Assembly (NCBI RefSeq): GCF_014236855.1
Contig: NZ_CP051261.1
Location: forward strand, 806,001-870,000
Direction of reading: 5' to 3'
From: Xanthomonas sp. SI
Lineage (GTDB): Bacteria > Pseudomonadota > Gammaproteobacteria > Xanthomonadales > Xanthomonadaceae
DNA length: 64,000 nt
Shown piece after piece: positions 52,496-60,144 of the stretch. The position numbers and the translations under genes were made by a program. Each line of letters starts with the position of its first letter. The stretch's first letter is position 1. The notes below the pieces were generated by a model. That model ran no database searches. It was given only the letters and a program-made list of their open reading frames with translations, and was not told the DNA's origin.

Positions 52496-53652
52496 GCGTC
52501 CAACGCGTACAGACGCACGCCCTGCACGACGCGATTGACCAACCCGGACGGATTCGGATTGTCCGGGGTCACGCCCATCGCGCGCGCGGTCAGGAACGCG
52601 AACAGCTGCGCGGCGGCGATGTACGGCCACAGCAGGTCAGCGTCCGCGGCCGCGTGCATGCCGGGAACCGCGAGCGTGTCCGCCTCCAGGCCCGGGCGCG
52701 GCTGCGCGGTGATCTCGACGATGCGGGCGGCGCAGCCGTCGCGGCGCAGTTCGTCGAGCAGGTCGTGATCGTAGCGACGCGTGTAGGGGTCGTTGGACAC
52801 GAACACCAGCACCAGCGTGCGCGCGTTGACGAAGGTCTTCGGCCCGTGGCGAAACCCCAGCGGCGAGTCGTAGCAGGTGGCCACGGCGCCGTTGCTGAGC
52901 TCGCCGAGCTTGAGCGTGGCCTCGCGCGCCAGGCCCTGCAGCAGGCCGCTGCCCAGGTACACCACGCGCTCGAAGCCGCCGCGCGCGAGCGTTTCCAGCA
53001 ACGGCCGCGCGTGCAGCAGCACCGCGTCGACGGCGCGACCGATCGGGCCGATGCGGGCATCGAGCGCGCCGGCCGGCAGCAGCGCCGCCAGGGTGGCGTA
53101 CATCATGCAGCTGAAGCTGGAGGTCATCGCGAAGCTGACGTCATGGGTTTCCTGCGGCAGCAACAGGGTCATGGCCTTGGCCACCGGCGCGCGCGCCAGC
53201 GCGCCGTCGCGGTTGCAGGTCACCACCAGGTGGCGCACGTCGGCGACCAGCGCTTCGGCCAGGTCCACCGCGGCCAGGCTCTCGGGACTGTTGCCGGAGC
53301 GGCCGAAGGAGATCAGCAGCAGCGGCTGCGCCGGGTCCAGGTACAGCTGCGGCGCGCAGACGATGTCGGTGGTGGGCACCGCGTCCACGCGCGCGGCCAG
53401 CACGCGGTCCAGCAGCGGCGCCAGGCACTGGCCGATGTAGGCGGAGGTGCCCGCGCCGGTGAGGATCACTCGCGCGCGCGGGTCGTCGGCGATCGGTGCG
53501 GCGAAGGCCTGCAGCTGCGCGTGCAGCTCGGCGACCAGCGCATGGGTGCGTTCGAGCATGCGCGGCTGCTGCGCGATCTCGCGCGCGGTCCACAGCGCGC
53601 CGCTGGCATCCAGTTCGGATTCGGCAATGCCGAGGGCATCAGGAGGGGTCAT
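52492..53652 (-). CDS. agaS: AgaS-like SIS-domain galactosamine-6-phosphate deaminase/isomerase
   Basis: 386 residues with two SIS sugar-phosphate isomerase domains. Motifs: TREIAQQPRMLERT, VILTGAGTSAYIGQCLAP, LLISFGRSGNSPESLAAVDLA, then VVYLGSGLLQGLAREATLKLGEL and SPLGFRHGPKTFVN in the second half. AgaS converts galactosamine-6-P to tagatose-6-P plus ammonia. In-frame ATGs at 53667, 53658 and 53652 overlap the end of the GatZ gene; the last gives MTPPDALGIAESE and is chosen. It is coupled to the kinase gene downstream. It is the strongest sign that the locus handles an amino sugar. Confidence 0.9.
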   Translation of the reverse strand: MTPPDALGIAESELDASGALWTAREIAQQPRMLERTHALVAELHAQLQAFAAPIADDPRARVILTGAGTSAYIGQCLAPLLDRVLAARVDAVPTTDIVCAPQLYLDPAQPLLLISFGRSGNSPESLAAVDLAEALVADVRHLVVTCNRDGALARAPVAKAMTLLLPQETHDVSFAMTSSFSCMMYATLAALLPAGALDARIGPIGRAVDAVLLHARPLLETLARGGFERVVYLGSGLLQGLAREATLKLGELSNGAVATCYDSPLGFRHGPKTFVNARTLVLVFVSNDPYTRRYDHDLLDELRRDGCAARIVEITAQPRPGLEADTLAVPGMHAAADADLLWPYIAAAQLFAFLTARAMGVTPDNPNPSGLVNRVVQGVRLYALDA

Positions 53653-54928
53653 GGGCATGGCATGCATGGTGATAGTCGTCGAGAACGGCACTGACGTGGG
53701 CCATGACCAGGGACTGCGGATCGCGCGTCGCGGTCCCGGTACGGATGGCGTGCAATGCGTGGGGGAGATACTGGCCGAGGAGCGGCAGTGGCGGCGGATC
53801 GGCGCGCAGGTTGTCGAACAGGCGCACGCGCGCCTGCTCGATCTGCGCATCCGGCCAGTAGTAGCGGATGCGGTCGCTGAGGCTGTACTGCAGGTCGATG
53901 GCCAGGCCGCGGCCCTGCCCGTGGTAATAGCGCTGCCAGTGGCCGGGTGCGGCCTGCATGCGGCGCACGGTCACCTCGCGCAGGTTGGCGCGCTGCGTGG
54001 CGTCGATCCATTCGCGTTCGATCGCGTCCAGCGCCCACAGCGCTTCGCGCAGGGCAAAGGTCAGCCCGGGGCCGACCTTGAGGATCGCGAAGTGGTCGCG
54101 CACCAGCGCGTCCAGCGCCGCGCGCGTCTGGTAGTCGGTGGAATGCGCTTCGAACACCATGTCCGGCACGGCGGTCACCGCCTGGCTCAGGTCGCGCGCC
54201 TTGCCGCTGTCGTAGTCGATGACGACGTGATGGTCGAATTCCACGCCCGGTTGCACCACCGAGGCGATGACCCGGGTCCAGGCATCCCCCAGCCCGGCCT
54301 GTGCGAACGCGCTGCGGTGCGCTTCGATAGTGGCCAGCGCCGCGTCCGGCGTGGTCAGCGCCAGGCCGTCGATCGCTTCGGTGGCGCCGCCGGGCACCGG
54401 TACTTCGGTGCCGATCACGTACACCGGCGCTTCGCCGCCCGCCAGCGCCCACGCGTCCTCGGCGGCGCGGCACAGGCGCACCGCGCGGCGCACGATCTCC
54501 GCTTCGGGCAGCGGCTCGGGATCGCCGCTGCAGGCCATCGAGCAATCCAGGTGGATCTTGCGGAAGCCGGCGGCGACGTATGCGGACACCATGACCTCGG
54601 CCTTGTCCATCGCCGCGGCGGCGTCCAGCGCCGTCCACGGGTTGGGACCGAGATGGTCGCCGCCCAGCGCGATGCGCCCGCGCTCGAAGCCGACCCGGTC
54701 GGCGATGGCGTGCACGAACGCGACGAAGTCGGCCGGGCGCATGCCGGTGTAGCCGCCGTCCTGGTTGACCTGGTTGCAGGTCGCCTCGAACAGCACCAGC
54801 GCCTGGCCGCTGCGCTGCGCATGGCGCAGTCCGGCTTCGACGACGAGGGGATGGGCCGAGCAGATCGAGGTCACGCCGATGGCGTGGCCTTGCCGATGCC
54901 GCGCGATCAGATCGAGCAGAGCGTGCAT
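53639..54928 (-). CDS. GatZ/KbaZ/AgaZ-family protein (tagatose-1,6-bisphosphate aldolase subunit type)
   Basis: 429 residues. Family signatures: RHRQGHAIGVTSICSAHPLVVEAGL, FEATCNQVNQDGGYTGM, GGDHLGPNPW, KIHLDCSMAC, YVIGTEVPVPGGA and FEAHSTDYQT, covering full length. In enteric bacteria GatZ/KbaZ supports the catalytic GatY/KbaY aldolase; a role in tagatose-6-P phosphorylation has also been proposed for AgaZ. No GatY/KbaY is encoded in the window. It begins 11 bp after the EamA gene and its end overlaps the AgaS start. Confidence 0.92.
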   Translation of the reverse strand: MHALLDLIARHRQGHAIGVTSICSAHPLVVEAGLRHAQRSGQALVLFEATCNQVNQDGGYTGMRPADFVAFVHAIADRVGFERGRIALGGDHLGPNPWTALDAAAAMDKAEVMVSAYVAAGFRKIHLDCSMACSGDPEPLPEAEIVRRAVRLCRAAEDAWALAGGEAPVYVIGTEVPVPGGATEAIDGLALTTPDAALATIEAHRSAFAQAGLGDAWTRVIASVVQPGVEFDHHVVIDYDSGKARDLSQAVTAVPDMVFEAHSTDYQTRAALDALVRDHFAILKVGPGLTFALREALWALDAIEREWIDATQRANLREVTVRRMQAAPGHWQRYYHGQGRGLAIDLQYSLSDRIRYYWPDAQIEQARVRLFDNLRADPPPLPLLGQYLPHALHAIRTGTATRDPQSLVMAHVSAVLDDYHHACHAHDPS

Positions 54929-54939
54929 GGAAAATCCAG

Positions 54940-55860
54940 TCAGGGGGAAGAGGGCGGTGGCGGCGCGCGCTCGGGTTCGAGCACCAGCAGCAGCGAGGCG
55001 AGCAGCGCCAGCACCAGGCCGATCGCCTTCAGCGGCCCAGGCACGATGCCGGCGAACAGCAGCGCCAGCACTGCGGTGACCAGCGGCGCGCCGGCATTGC
55101 TCAGCGGCGCCACGACCATGGCCTTGCCGTAGCGGAAGGCGTAGACCAGGGTTACCGCGCCCACGGCGTTGAGCAGTTGGATGGCCGCGGTCATCCACGG
55201 CCCGTCCAGTCCGGTGTTGATCGGCTGCCGCCAGTCGGTCATCGCCAGCGCCACCGGCGCCAGCAGCAAGGCGCCGAGCGTCATGTAGGCGAAGATGCTT
55301 TCCGCGCGCACGCTGTCGTTGGCCAGCTTCATGAAGAACGCCTGCACGCCCCACGCCAGCATGATCAGCAGCGACTGCAGGAACCAGCCCAGCCCGCCGC
55401 CGCTGCCGCGGCCGAACGACAGGTCCAGCAGGGGCAGGGCGAGCAGCGCCAGCACGATGCCCAGCGTGCCCTGCCAGCCGGTGCGCTCGCGCAGCAGCAG
55501 GAACGACAGCGCGATGGTCGCCACCGGCGACAGCGAGATGATCGGGAACACGAAGTACGCCGGGCCGATGGTCAGCGTGTGGAACAGCAGCATCTGCCCG
55601 CCGGCGCCGAGCAGGCCGATGGTCAGGCCGTAGCCGATCGCCCTGGGCGAGCGCTCCAACTGCCAGCCGTTGCGCCACAGCAGGTACAGCGCCGGCGGCA
55701 GCATGGTCAGCGCCCACACGCAGTACACCAGCGTGTCGGGGAAGCCGTGCGCCGCCGACAGCGGCGACAGCGCACCCCACAATCCCCACAGCACCACCGT
55801 GGTCAGGGCGAAGACCAGCCAGGGCCGGCGCCGCGCGGCGTGCGTCGGTGCCGCGCTCAT
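54940..55860 (-). CDS. EamA-family (DMT) inner-membrane transporter
   Basis: 306 residues with about ten membrane helices in two five-helix repeats (WLVFALTTVVLWGLWGALSP at the start; LLNAVGAVTLVYAFRYGKAMVVAPL near the end). DMT proteins export or exchange metabolites, and some import sugars. It is the only inner-membrane transporter in the galactosamine operon, so it may be the sugar permease. The ATG overlaps the stop of the GH36 gene (ATGA). Confidence 0.9.
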   Translation of the reverse strand: MSAAPTHAARRRPWLVFALTTVVLWGLWGALSPLSAAHGFPDTLVYCVWALTMLPPALYLLWRNGWQLERSPRAIGYGLTIGLLGAGGQMLLFHTLTIGPAYFVFPIISLSPVATIALSFLLLRERTGWQGTLGIVLALLALPLLDLSFGRGSGGGLGWFLQSLLIMLAWGVQAFFMKLANDSVRAESIFAYMTLGALLLAPVALAMTDWRQPINTGLDGPWMTAAIQLLNAVGAVTLVYAFRYGKAMVVAPLSNAGAPLVTAVLALLFAGIVPGPLKAIGLVLALLASLLLVLEPERAPPPPSSP

Positions 55861-57968
55861 GCCGGGTCCCTGGCCGGCGTGGCCTGCAGGAACAGGAAGC
55901 GCTGGAAGCGCGCGGGCAGGAACGCATGCGCGGCATCGACCACGCCGAGCTCGCGTTCGTTGAACAGGTCGCGCACCTGCCAGCGGCCGGGCGCCAGGCC
56001 GCGCAACTCGACCTTGCCGTCCCACTGCGGCGCATAGAACGTGTAGTACTGCGCGCCGTCCTTGCGGATCGCATGCGCTTCGGGCTTGTCGAAGCCGATG
56101 TCGTACAGCGTGCCCAGATACTCGCCCTTGGGCAGCATGTGGGTCTTGTACAGCTCCACCCACTTGCGCCACAGCGCTTCGCGCTCGGGCGTCAGCACGA
56201 AACCGCCCGGCGGCAGCGGCACCGACGGATGGTCGGTGTCCTTGGGCCAGGTGAACTTGCTGGAGATCACCGCGCCGATGCCGACGCTGGAGGCGAAATC
56301 GTCGCGGTTGTCCGACAGTTCCACATGATCGCCGGCGTAGCTGCTGCGCGCGCCGATCAGCGCCTTGATCGACTTGCCCTTGCTGCGCACCTGCCACGAC
56401 GACAGCGGGTCCGAGGACGGGTACTGGTCGGTGGCCGGCAGGTTGTGGAACGCGAACGCGGTGCCGCACGGGCACAGTTCCACCACCGCCTGCGGATTGG
56501 CCTGGTGCGCGGCGCGATAGATCGCCTCCCAGAACTTGGCCAGGCCTTCGACCGAATCGTTCGGGCTGGCGTGGTGGTGCGCGGGGTTGTAGCAGGGCGC
56601 GACGGCGTTGAGATGCTGGCCGTCGAGCTTGATGCCTTCGAAGCCCCAGTCGCCGATGGCCTTCTTCACCAGCGCCACGTAGAAGTCGATGGTCGGCTGG
56701 TAAGCCGGGCACTGGGTCAGCGCGTTCCACCAGGTCACGGTCTGGAAGGCGCCTTCCTTGTCCAGCAGCAGCATGTCCACGTGCTCGTGCAGCACGTCGC
56801 TGCCGGGATCGGCGGCCAGCGGCGCCAGCCACAGGCGCGGGCGCATGCCGTGCTTGCGCACTTCGGCGGTGAACGCGCGCATGTCGGCATCGCCGCGCGG
56901 GAACTTGCGCCGGTCGATCTTCCAGTCGCCTTCGTTGGTCTGCCAGCCGTCGTCCAGCACCGCCCATTCGAAGCCGAGCTCGCGTGCCTTGGGCAGCGTG
57001 GCGAAGATCTGCTGCACGTTGAAATCGCGCTCGTAGCCCCAGGCGCACCAGATCGGCGCGAACGCCGAATCCGGCGGGCGCGGGCCCTCGATGCCCTCGG
57101 CGCGCATGAACGCCTGGTATTGCTGCAGCGGGGCGAAGAAATCGCCGCTGTGCACCGCCAGCAGGGTGCGCTCGGTGACCAGTTCCTGGCCGGGCGCCAG
57201 CGTCGTCGCCTGCGCCGATTCGATCGCGATCGCGGCGCCCGCGGCGGTGCGGCGCACCGGCATGTCCAGCGGCCGCGGCACCAGTTCGACGTGGCCCACG
57301 GCGATGCCGACGTCGCGGCGCCAGAGATTGGCCACAGGCGTGCCGCCGCCGTAGTCGGAGGAATCCATCGCCAGCGTGTTGCGCTGCGCGAAGCCGTCGC
57401 CGAGCGGTTGCACCCAATCGCGGCGGTCGGTGTGGGTGGCGCCGGAGAAACTCCAGAAGCCGCCGGCCACGGCCGGCAGTTCGTGCGCGCCGTTGCGCCA
57501 GCCGGCCACTTGCAACGCGGTGGTGCCCAGGTTGCGATAGCGCACCTGCAGCAGCGCCAGGCCGGGCAGCGCGTCGAACAGGCTCACCGCTACCTGCTTC
57601 TCCACGCTGGCCTTGGCCGCGCGCCCGGTGAACACGGTCTGCCGGCCGCGGCCATGGCGCGGATCGTCCAGCGCATGCGTTTGCTGGCCGGTCAGCGCGA
57701 AATCGGTGAGTTCGCTGCCGTCGGCCAGCAGCAGCGCTTCGCTGGGCTGGTAGGCAGTCAGCGCCTTGCCGCGCGAGGACAGCCGCGTGTGCATGCGCCG
57801 ATCGAAGGCGAGGGACAGCACTGCATCGGCGATTACCGGTTTGCCGTCGGCGGCGGTCGCATCGACGGCTTCGGCCGAGCGCGCCCAGGGCGCCACGCTC
57901 CATGCGGCAGCGCCGGCCACGCTGCCGACGACGTACTTCAAGACACTGCGGCGTCCAATCGGGGACAT
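55857..57968 (-). CDS. GH36-type alpha-galactosidase, exported
   Basis: 703 residues. N-terminal twin-arginine-like signal (GRRSVLKYVVGSVAGAAAWS). A large N-terminal beta domain precedes the barrel: IWCAWGYERDFN, VLDDGWQTNEGDW, nucleophile D449 in GIKLDGQHL, ELCPCG, acid/base D520 in YPSSDPLSSWQ and SSKFTWP, then a C-terminal beta sandwich. GH36 includes both alpha-galactosidases and alpha-N-acetylgalactosaminidases. It is the first gene of the operon, divergent from the amidohydrolase gene, with TTTCGTT operators in the 108-bp gap. Confidence 0.9.
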   Translation of the reverse strand: MSPIGRRSVLKYVVGSVAGAAAWSVAPWARSAEAVDATAADGKPVIADAVLSLAFDRRMHTRLSSRGKALTAYQPSEALLLADGSELTDFALTGQQTHALDDPRHGRGRQTVFTGRAAKASVEKQVAVSLFDALPGLALLQVRYRNLGTTALQVAGWRNGAHELPAVAGGFWSFSGATHTDRRDWVQPLGDGFAQRNTLAMDSSDYGGGTPVANLWRRDVGIAVGHVELVPRPLDMPVRRTAAGAAIAIESAQATTLAPGQELVTERTLLAVHSGDFFAPLQQYQAFMRAEGIEGPRPPDSAFAPIWCAWGYERDFNVQQIFATLPKARELGFEWAVLDDGWQTNEGDWKIDRRKFPRGDADMRAFTAEVRKHGMRPRLWLAPLAADPGSDVLHEHVDMLLLDKEGAFQTVTWWNALTQCPAYQPTIDFYVALVKKAIGDWGFEGIKLDGQHLNAVAPCYNPAHHHASPNDSVEGLAKFWEAIYRAAHQANPQAVVELCPCGTAFAFHNLPATDQYPSSDPLSSWQVRSKGKSIKALIGARSSYAGDHVELSDNRDDFASSVGIGAVISSKFTWPKDTDHPSVPLPPGGFVLTPEREALWRKWVELYKTHMLPKGEYLGTLYDIGFDKPEAHAIRKDGAQYYTFYAPQWDGKVELRGLAPGRWQVRDLFNERELGVVDAAHAFLPARFQRFLFLQATPARDPA

Positions 57969-58028
57969 GGGCAACGGGTCCGGTGGCGTTGCCCGCATTC
58001 TGCGCGCGCCCCGACGATTGATGCAAGC

Positions 58029-58062
58029 GTTTTGTTTCGTTATGTTGCTACTTGTTTCGATG
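58029..58062. promoter_or_regulatory. AgaR-type operators between the GH36 and amidohydrolase genes
   Basis: TTTTGTTTCGTTATGTTGC (58030-58048) and TTGTTTCGATG (58052-58062) are direct copies of the TTTCGTT core known for DeoR-family AgaR sites. They lie in the gap serving two divergent transcripts, and the same core recurs before the TonB receptor gene. Confidence 0.6.
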
Positions 58063-58077
58063 ACGCGAGGTGGAGTG

Positions 58078-59208
58078 ATGAAGACCGTCCTGATCCTGTT
58101 CGGCGTCCCGCTGGCCATCGCGCTGTTGGGCGGCGTGCCGGCAGCGCATGCGCAACCCGACGCGAAAGGCGCCAGCGCAGCCGACGTGCCGTATGCGATG
58201 GCCGATTTCGCCAAGGTCCGCAAGTACGACGCGCATGTCCACGCCAACCGCGCCGACCGCGCCTTCCTCGAACAGGCGCGCGCCGACAACTTCGAACTGC
58301 TCTCGATCAACGTCGACTATCCGGATTTCCCCAGCATCGAGCGGCAGCACCGCGCTGCGCTGATCCTGGCCAAGGCCGATCCGGCGCGCTTCCATTGGGC
58401 GGCGACGTTTTCGATGCGCGGCTATGCCACGCCCGGCTGGCACGAGCGCGTCGAGGCCGGCCTCGACCAGGCGGTGCGCGAAGGCGCGCGCGCGGTGAAG
58501 GTGTGGAAGAACATCGGCATGGTGGAGAAGGACGCGCAGGGCAAGCTGATCATGCTCGACGATCCCGGCCTGGCGCCGGTCGCCGAGCACATCCGCGCAC
58601 TGGGCGTGCCGCTGATCGCGCACCAGGGCGAGCCCTACAACTGCTGGCTGCCGCTGCAGCAGATGACCACCAACAACGACCGCGAGTATTTCGCCAAGCA
58701 TCCGCAATACCACATGTACCTGCACCCGGAGATGCCCTCGCATGCCGCGCTGATGGCCGCGCGCGACCGCTTCGTCGGCGCGCATCCGCAGTTGCGGGTG
58801 GTCGGCGCGCACATGGCCAGCCTCGAATACGATGTCGATCGGCTGGCGGACTTCCTTGACCGCTTCCCCAACGCCACGGTCGACCTGGCCGCGCGCATGA
58901 GCCAGGTGCAGTACCAGTCCAACCGCGACCGGGCCAAGGTGCGCGACTTCTTCGTCCGCTACCAGGACCGCTTGCTGTACGGCACCGACCTGACCTATGC
59001 GCCGGGCGCCGATCCGGCGCAGTTCCGCGCCGAAGCGCATGGCGTGTGGCAATCGGACTGGCGCTATCTGGCCACCGACGAAACCCAGCGCGTCGCCGTG
59101 CTGGAGGCCGACGTGCGCGGCCTGGCGCTGCCGCGCGCGGTGATCGACAAGATCTACTACCGCAATGCGCTGCGCGAATTCGCCGCGGCCAAGGCCGCTG
59201 CGCAATAG
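58078..59208 (+). CDS. Secreted amidohydrolase_2-family hydrolase
   Basis: 376 residues with a signal peptide (MKTVLILFGVPLAIALLGGVPAAHA). TIM-barrel metal ligands of the family: HxH in KYDAHVHANRAD, Lys/His in VKVWKNIGM and PLIAHQGEP, and Asp in LYGTDLTYAP. The ATG has a GGTGGAG site 4 bp upstream. It is divergent from the galactosamine operon and shares its operators, so it is probably induced with it. It might remove an N-acyl group or lactone from the glycan in the periplasm; this is inference only. Confidence 0.85.
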   Translation: MKTVLILFGVPLAIALLGGVPAAHAQPDAKGASAADVPYAMADFAKVRKYDAHVHANRADRAFLEQARADNFELLSINVDYPDFPSIERQHRAALILAKADPARFHWAATFSMRGYATPGWHERVEAGLDQAVREGARAVKVWKNIGMVEKDAQGKLIMLDDPGLAPVAEHIRALGVPLIAHQGEPYNCWLPLQQMTTNNDREYFAKHPQYHMYLHPEMPSHAALMAARDRFVGAHPQLRVVGAHMASLEYDVDRLADFLDRFPNATVDLAARMSQVQYQSNRDRAKVRDFFVRYQDRLLYGTDLTYAPGADPAQFRAEAHGVWQSDWRYLATDETQRVAVLEADVRGLALPRAVIDKIYYRNALREFAAAKAAAQ

Positions 59209-59215
59209 GCCGCGA

Positions 59216-59995
59216 TCAGGCGCGCAGCAGGTCCACGCCCAGCGCCTGGCAGGCCTGGGCGACGTCTTCCGGGGCGCCGGTGTCGGTGATCAGCGCGTCC
59301 AGCTCCGACACCGGGATGATCCGGTGCAGGCAGATCTTGCCGAACTTGGAACTGTCGGTGATGGCGATGACCGCGCGCGCGGCCTCCACCATCTTGCGGT
59401 TGAGCATCGCCTCGGGCTCGTAGTGGGTGGTGATACCGCGCTCCAGATCGAAGCCGTCCACGCCCAGGAACAGCAGGTCTACGTGCAGCGCGTCCAGCGC
59501 TTCGACCGTCAGCCCGCCATAGAAGGCCATGTTCTTGCGCCGCAGTTCGCCGCCCAGCATCACCAGGTTGATGTGGGTCTTGGGGCTGAGCGCGGTCAGC
59601 ACGCCGAAGTCGTTGGTGACCACGGTCACGTCGATGTCCGGCAACGCTTCGGCCAGCTGGATCGCGGTGGTGCCCGAATCGATGGCGATGGTGTTGCCCG
59701 GCTGCACCATCGCCGCCGCGCGCCGGCCGATGCGGCGCTTTTCTTCCAGGTGCACGGTGCGCTTGGCGTCGTAATGCGGTTCGGCCGGCACGGCATTGAC
59801 CGCGCTGCTGTCGATGCCGCCGCCGTAGGCGCGCGCCATGACCCCGCGTTCGGCCAGGTAGCGCAGATCCTTGCGCACCGTCTGCAGGCTCACCCCGAAC
59901 TGCTGCGCCAGGGCGGACACCTGCACGCTGCCGTGCTGGCGGACCAATTCGCTGATCTGGAGACGGCGTTGGCTGGTGTCGCGGGTGACGGACAT
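59216..59995 (-). CDS. DeoR/AgaR-family transcriptional repressor
   Basis: 259 residues. N-terminal HTH (RRLQISELVRQHGSVQVSALAQQFGVSLQTVRKDLRYLAERG, in parts) and a C-terminal sugar-phosphate sensor domain (IAIDSGTTAIQLAEALP, VVTNDFGVL, MLGGELRRKNMAFYG, FLGVDGFDLERGITTHYEPEAMLNRKM). The closest subgroup by these motifs is AgaR/GatR. AAGGAG lies 5 bp before the ATG. It sits between the two operator regions and presumably binds both, released by a phosphorylated galactosamine or tagatose. Confidence 0.92.
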   Translation of the reverse strand: MSVTRDTSQRRLQISELVRQHGSVQVSALAQQFGVSLQTVRKDLRYLAERGVMARAYGGGIDSSAVNAVPAEPHYDAKRTVHLEEKRRIGRRAAAMVQPGNTIAIDSGTTAIQLAEALPDIDVTVVTNDFGVLTALSPKTHINLVMLGGELRRKNMAFYGGLTVEALDALHVDLLFLGVDGFDLERGITTHYEPEAMLNRKMVEAARAVIAITDSSKFGKICLHRIIPVSELDALITDTGAPEDVAQACQALGVDLLRA

Positions 59996-60027
59996 GGGGG
60001 CTCCTTGCAAACGGTCCAGAGTATGCG

Positions 60028-60097
60028 ACAGTTCGTTACATTTCGCTATTGATACAAAACGAAACCTGATATAGGCTCGGTTTCGTTGCTTTTCATC
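60028..60097. promoter_or_regulatory. AgaR-type operators upstream of the TonB receptor and repressor genes
   Basis: Three copies of the core lie between the divergent repressor and receptor genes: GTTCGTTACATTTCGCTATT (60031-60050), the reverse TCAGGTTTCGTTTTG (60055-60069), and GGTTTCGTTGCTTTTCATC (60079-60097). They match the AgaR consensus style (TTTCRTTT followed by T-rich sequence). Confidence 0.6.
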
Positions 60098-60144
60098 TGG
60101 CCCCCGCACCGCCGTCCTACGCCCGCCAGCCCAGGAGACCGCCC

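Noticed and set aside
58078..59208. Calling the amidohydrolase AgaA/NagA
   Set aside because: It has a signal peptide and amidohydrolase_2-type motifs rather than the NagA pattern, so the name would be misleading.
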